Of a stretch of 42,216 nt of DNA, positions 42,009 through 42,216 are shown one piece after another (positions within the stretch are counted from its first letter, which is position 1; each line of letters opens with the position of its first letter). The notes under the pieces are model-generated. The model ran no database searches. It saw only the letters and a list, made by a program, of their open reading frames with translations, and was not told the DNA's origin. Position numbers and translations under genes: made by a program. The stretch comes from Acidobacteriota bacterium (GTDB taxonomy: Bacteria; Acidobacteriota; Vicinamibacteria; Vicinamibacterales; Fen-181): NCBI GenBank assembly GCA_003170135.1, contig PMZR01000031.1, positions 1 to 42,216 on the forward strand. The letters are read 5' to 3'.

Positions 42009-42216
42009 ACAAGTCCGAAGTCCGATGTCCGAAAGTCCGAAGTCCGAAAGCCTAAGGCCCAAGGCCTAAGGCCCAAGGCCTAAGGCCTAAGGCCAGTGCC
42101 GTTCGGATATTCGCGACGTGTTTCGCAGCGCGGAACCCATGCGTCGGGGCCTGCCCCGCTGACTCTGGAGCCCTTGCGGCCCCTTCGAGCCGTGCGACGA
42201 GCCGGGGAAAACGATC
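42009..42216. repeat. Heptad array GTCCGAA then GCCTAAG, right of the hydrolase
   Basis: 42013-42049: GTCCGAA, GTCCGAT, GTCCGAA(A), GTCCGAA, GTCCGAA(A). From 42050 the unit changes to GCCTAAG, alternating with GCCCAAG, for about six units to 42091. It starts 5 nt after the stop codon. The rest (42092-42216) shows no convincing gene start; a minus-strand frame reading RLVARLEGAARAP ... into the array could be the end of an upstream gene on the next contig. Confidence 0.82.

Noticed and set aside
42092..42216. A gene end on the minus strand at the right edge.
   Set aside because: About 40 open codons with mixed third positions and no motif; the frame ends in repeat DNA.

Overview
This is a high-GC window that looks like a bacterial chromosome. 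I would place it in Acidobacteriota, perhaps near Vicinamibacteria. The pointers are a DUF5916/CBM9-like outer-membrane protein, a BACON-domain lipoprotein, a Tat-exported DmsABC reductase, and NYN/LOTUS and AceK genes side by side. This placement is inference from gene content; no rRNA or tRNA gene was seen.

Layout. (1) 1-5895: two molybdenum-hydroxylase loci of the xanthine dehydrogenase family, transcribed divergently. One is a single-chain [2Fe-2S]+Mo protein that runs off the left edge; the other is a three-gene Mo / 2Fe-2S / FAD operon. (2) 5923-8694: a truncated small membrane protein fused to a gene scar, then a DUF5916 outer-membrane protein. (3) 8821-12965: dmsABC on the minus strand. 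(4) 13110-17258: two envelope proteins, aspartase and a PLP aminotransferase. (5) 17454-22094: a four-BACON lipoprotein with an outer-membrane beta-barrel partner, a proline-rich membrane-anchored protein and a small exported HExxH protein. (6) 22240-22951: gene debris with a 42-bp repeat. (7) 22976-26985: an orphan AIR-synthase-like protein, a NYN/double-LOTUS protein and a hydroxyacid dehydrogenase. (8) 27109-33327: an ornithine-cyclodeaminase-like gene, a LuxR/HtrA pseudogene, and a four-gene oxidoreductase/aminotransferase operon of unknown pathway. (9) 33377-37505: a PHP protein, an unknown exported protein and AceK. (10) 37535-42008: a zinc-ribbon protein, a minimal NRPS (A-PCP-TE) behind an apparent sigma-54 promoter, and an alpha/beta hydrolase whose nucleophile is Ala.

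The most unusual signal is not a gene. At least ten intergenic stretches are made of imperfect tandem units of 7 bp. The unit sequence differs from array to array (GTCCCTG, GTCCGAA, GTGCTNN, CTGACTC, GGAGCCT and others), but the 7-bp period holds. Several arrays begin at or just after a stop codon. The window also holds a 42-bp inverted dispersed repeat (40 of 42 identical), a REP-like palindrome read into the end of DmsB, and three composite scars where fragments of unrelated genes have been joined.

How the genes may work together: the Mo hydroxylases and DmsABC both need molybdopterin cofactor and handle redox substrates. Aspartase, the aminotransferases, the OCD-like protein, the hydroxyacid dehydrogenase and the SDRs suggest amino-acid and hydroxy-acid catabolism. 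The NRPS stands apart and is probably under its own nitrogen- or signal-responsive control.
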